From the NCBI GenBank assembly GCA_003156595.1, contig PMHH01000148.1, positions 2,710 to 42,655 of the forward strand: a DNA stretch of 39,946 nt, written 5' to 3'. The position numbers and the translations under genes are program-made. The notes beneath the pieces were generated by a model. It made no database searches and was not told the origin of the DNA. It was given only the letters and a program-made list of their open reading frames with translations. This document shows, one piece after another, positions 38,022 through 39,946 of the stretch (within the stretch, counting starts at the first letter, position 1; each line of letters begins with the position of its first letter). Source of the stretch: Acidimicrobiaceae bacterium (GTDB lineage Bacteria; Actinomycetota; Acidimicrobiia; Acidimicrobiales; Palsa-688).

Positions 38022-39269
38022 ATGCCACTCACCGAGCGGCGTCGGACACCCGGCATTAGCAGGGGTCTCACCCTCCTGCTCGCCGTGGCCTGTGGTGCCT
38101 CCGTCGCCAACCTTTACTACGCCCAGCCACTCCTGTCGACCATCGCCCGGACGTTTGGGACGGGTTCGGGCTCGGCCGGCCTGATCGTCACCTTCGGCCA
38201 AGCCGGCTACGCGCTCGGCCTGGCTTTCCTCGTGCCTGCCGGCGACCTGGTGGCCCGCCGTCGGCTGGTGCCGTTGGCCCTGTTGGTGAGCGCGTCGGCG
38301 CTCGTCGTCTCGGCCGTCGCCCCGAACCTGACCGTGCTGACGATCGTCGCCTTGGTCGTCGGGGTCGGCGCGGTGGCCGCCCAGATGCTCGTTCCGCTGG
38401 CCGCCTCCCTTGCCGAAGACGATGATCGGGGACGCGTCGTCGGCACGGTCATGTCGGGGTTGCTGATCGGCATTCTGCTGGCGCGCACCGCGTCAGGGCT
38501 CGTCGCCGGTGTGAGCAGTTGGCGGGTCGTCTACGGCGCGGCCGCCGTGTTCGTAGTGATTGTCGCGGCGGTGCTTGCCCGTGTCCTACCGCCCGAGGGC
38601 GAGCGACCTCGAATCAGCTACGCGGGGAGTCTTGCCTCCACGGCCCGACTGTTCGCCACCGAGCCGGTCTTACGTCGCCGGGCTCTGCTGGGCGCTCTGG
38701 CCTTCGCGGCCTTCTCGGTGTTCTGGACGACCATGGCATTCCTGCTATCCGGGGCGCCGTACCACTACTCCGACACCGTCATCGGACTGTTCGGCCTGGT
38801 CGGCGCAGCGGGTGCGCTTTGCGCGAACGTTGCCGGCAAGCTGGCCGACCGTCACCTGACGAAGCTGACCACGATCGCCTTCGCGGCCGCCATCCTCATC
38901 TCGTCCCTGCTGCTCTATGCCGGTCGCCACGCCATCATCTGGCTGGTTGCGGGGATCGTGATCCTTGACGTCGGTGTGCAAGGCATGCAGGTCACCAACC
39001 AGAGCCTGATCTACCGGCTGGCGCCCGACGCGCGCAGCCGCGTTACGTCGAGCTACATGGTCTGCTACTTCGTTGGCGGCGCCGTCGGCTCGGCGGTGGC
39101 TGGATCGCTCTATGCGTCGGGAGGCTGGGCTGACGTCTGCGTGCTGGTGGGCGCACTTGGCGCAGGCGCCACGGTCTTCGGTGTGTTTGACGGCGTCCAT
39201 CCGGTCGCTCCGACGGCATCCGCCGCCACCCCTGCGGCGCGGCGGACGTCCTCGTCGTCAAGGTCGTGA
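38022..39269 (+). CDS. MFS family transporter
   Basis: A 415-residue major facilitator with about 12 membrane helices. The opening (LLAVACGASVANLYYAQPLLSTIARTF) and the loop 2-3 motif (PAGDLVARRRLVPL) place it with the YnfM/YgaY-like drug or metabolite exporters, a subfamily that usually has this N-terminal LYYAQPLL. A second cytoplasmic loop repeat (GKLADRHLTKL) divides the protein in two halves. The C-terminus ends in a Ser/Arg-rich tail. Substrate is unknown. ATG 38022 starts 80 bases from the divergent deacetylase start. No regulator is adjacent. Confidence 0.9.
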   Translation: MPLTERRRTPGISRGLTLLLAVACGASVANLYYAQPLLSTIARTFGTGSGSAGLIVTFGQAGYALGLAFLVPAGDLVARRRLVPLALLVSASALVVSAVAPNLTVLTIVALVVGVGAVAAQMLVPLAASLAEDDDRGRVVGTVMSGLLIGILLARTASGLVAGVSSWRVVYGAAAVFVVIVAAVLARVLPPEGERPRISYAGSLASTARLFATEPVLRRRALLGALAFAAFSVFWTTMAFLLSGAPYHYSDTVIGLFGLVGAAGALCANVAGKLADRHLTKLTTIAFAAAILISSLLLYAGRHAIIWLVAGIVILDVGVQGMQVTNQSLIYRLAPDARSRVTSSYMVCYFVGGAVGSAVAGSLYASGGWADVCVLVGALGAGATVFGVFDGVHPVAPTASAATPAARRTSSSSRS

Positions 39270-39362
39270 GGCCCAGGCTCGATTCTTACCTCGAGCTCCC
39301 GCATGGCGAAGGTCCGGCCGGGTGCTCTATCGTCGTTGGAAACGACCAGAAGGGGCAAAATC

Positions 39363-39946
39363 GTGGGCGCACGTCGTGGAGGGCTGTTAACACGCACGAT
39401 CCTGAAGGCCTTGACGGCTGGGGCGGTGATGGTCGTCACGGTCACCGTTGGTATTACCACAGCCGCAGCCAGTCCAACGCTAAGCGCCCCGACGAGCGGC
39501 ACGGCCGGTAACCACATCCTCATCTCGGGCGGCGGCTGGCCCGGATACGACACTGTCTACGCCTACCTCGACCAGGGCAGCACGGACACGTACTTCTGTG
39601 AGCTCGACACCAACGCCAGCGGCAACCTGGGACCCGAAGCATGCACCCTTCCGACCACATTGACCAGAGGCGCATACACGCTCGAGGTCACCGACGAAAC
39701 CCTCAGCGCCAGCCAGACGTTCACGCTGGATCCGTCATCGACGGCGTCCGATACCTCGAGTGGCGCCGTCATCGGCTCGGTAGCGGCCGGGCAGACGTTA
39801 TACCTGGCCGGCGCCGGCTTCGACGCCAGCACCACTATAACGTCGGTCAAGGTGGGCGGCACGGCTGTTACCACCACGCCGGCGGCACCCGCGACGACGG
39901 CGGACGGCAGCTTCAGTGGCGCCACGTTCACCGTGCCGTCCGCCAC
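39363..39946 (+). CDS. Secreted beta-rich repeat-domain protein (3' end off window)
   Basis: Not in the ORF track because it runs off the right edge. GTG 39363 has AGGGG 7 bases upstream and opens 194 codons. The N-terminus has basic residues (GARRGG... TRTILKALTAG), a hydrophobic core (AVMVVTVTVGITTAAAS) and a small-residue cleavage area, so a Sec signal peptide is likely. The mature part is rich in Thr, Ser, Gly and Asp, with beta-sandwich-like segments (LISGGGWPGYDTVYAYL, TRGAYTLEVTDETL, GSVAAGQTLYLAGAGF). They resemble IPT/TIG or other Ig-like extracellular domains. Two cysteines (YFCELD, PEACTL) could pair. Function is unknown. Confidence 0.75.
   Translation, partial: MGARRGGLLTRTILKALTAGAVMVVTVTVGITTAAASPTLSAPTSGTAGNHILISGGGWPGYDTVYAYLDQGSTDTYFCELDTNASGNLGPEACTLPTTLTRGAYTLEVTDETLSASQTFTLDPSSTASDTSSGAVIGSVAAGQTLYLAGAGFDASTTITSVKVGGTAVTTTPAAPATTADGSFSGATFTVPSA

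Overview
The window is GC-rich, tightly packed DNA with many GTG starts and 1-11 base gene overlaps. It most resembles an actinomycete, and I think class Acidimicrobiia is the best guess (inference). Support comes from an InhA-like enoyl-ACP reductase next to FabG and FabZ, a WS/DGAT acyltransferase, a DesA3-type desaturase with its ferredoxin reductase, a MshB/Mca-type deacetylase, DUF5317, PPK2, and a System I (Ccm) cytochrome c maturation cluster combined with CcdA. No rRNA, tRNA, CRISPR array, prophage or transposase gene was recognised.

Layout. 1-3082 (minus): ccdA-ccmA-ccmB-ccmC, heme export and thiol-redox steps of cytochrome c maturation, running off the left edge. 3072-7867: a DUF5317 membrane protein, a glycosyltransferase, a TetR regulator with a PaaI-like thioesterase, a Prx5-type peroxiredoxin, PPK2 and a VOC protein. 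7891-8030: two tandem hairpins. 8121-10625: rpiA, a frameshifted small gene, a GNAT acetyltransferase, a membrane protein and a short gene remnant. 10652-16768: an acyl-CoA dehydrogenase and an acyl-CoA thioesterase, then cysS and valS divergent from starts 20 bases apart. 16994-21329: a MaoC-type hydratase, BFN/DUF151 protein, ComF, a methyltransferase, a LuxR-type regulator with a degenerate receiver, and pyrophosphatase.

21339-30512 is a lipid block. A reductase-desaturase pair lies divergent from a FabR/DesT-like TetR regulator, which matches the desCB/desT layout of Pseudomonas. It is followed by a WS/DGAT acyltransferase and acyl carrier protein (minus), fabI-fabG-fabZ (plus) and fabF (minus). 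Together these cover FAS-II elongation (reduction, dehydration, condensation, carrier), desaturation and storage-lipid formation. A MazF-like toxin with an RHH-like antitoxin sits between fabZ and fabF. It is flanked by two directly repeated, covarying hairpins and an AT-rich patch, and it is the most island-like part of the window.

30549-39946: a KimA-like APC permease with a C-terminal OB-fold fusion, a MerR/GyrI-type regulator, a prolyl oligopeptidase convergent with an N-acetylmuramoyl-L-alanine amidase, a MshB/Mca-type deacetylase, an MFS exporter, and the start of a secreted beta-rich protein cut by the right edge.

The most unusual signals are the long-armed intergenic hairpins (five, in at least four sequence families), the hairpin-flanked toxin-antitoxin cassette, the permease-OB fusion, and several small tandem repeats sitting exactly on gene ends. 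Most of the rest is ordinary core metabolism.
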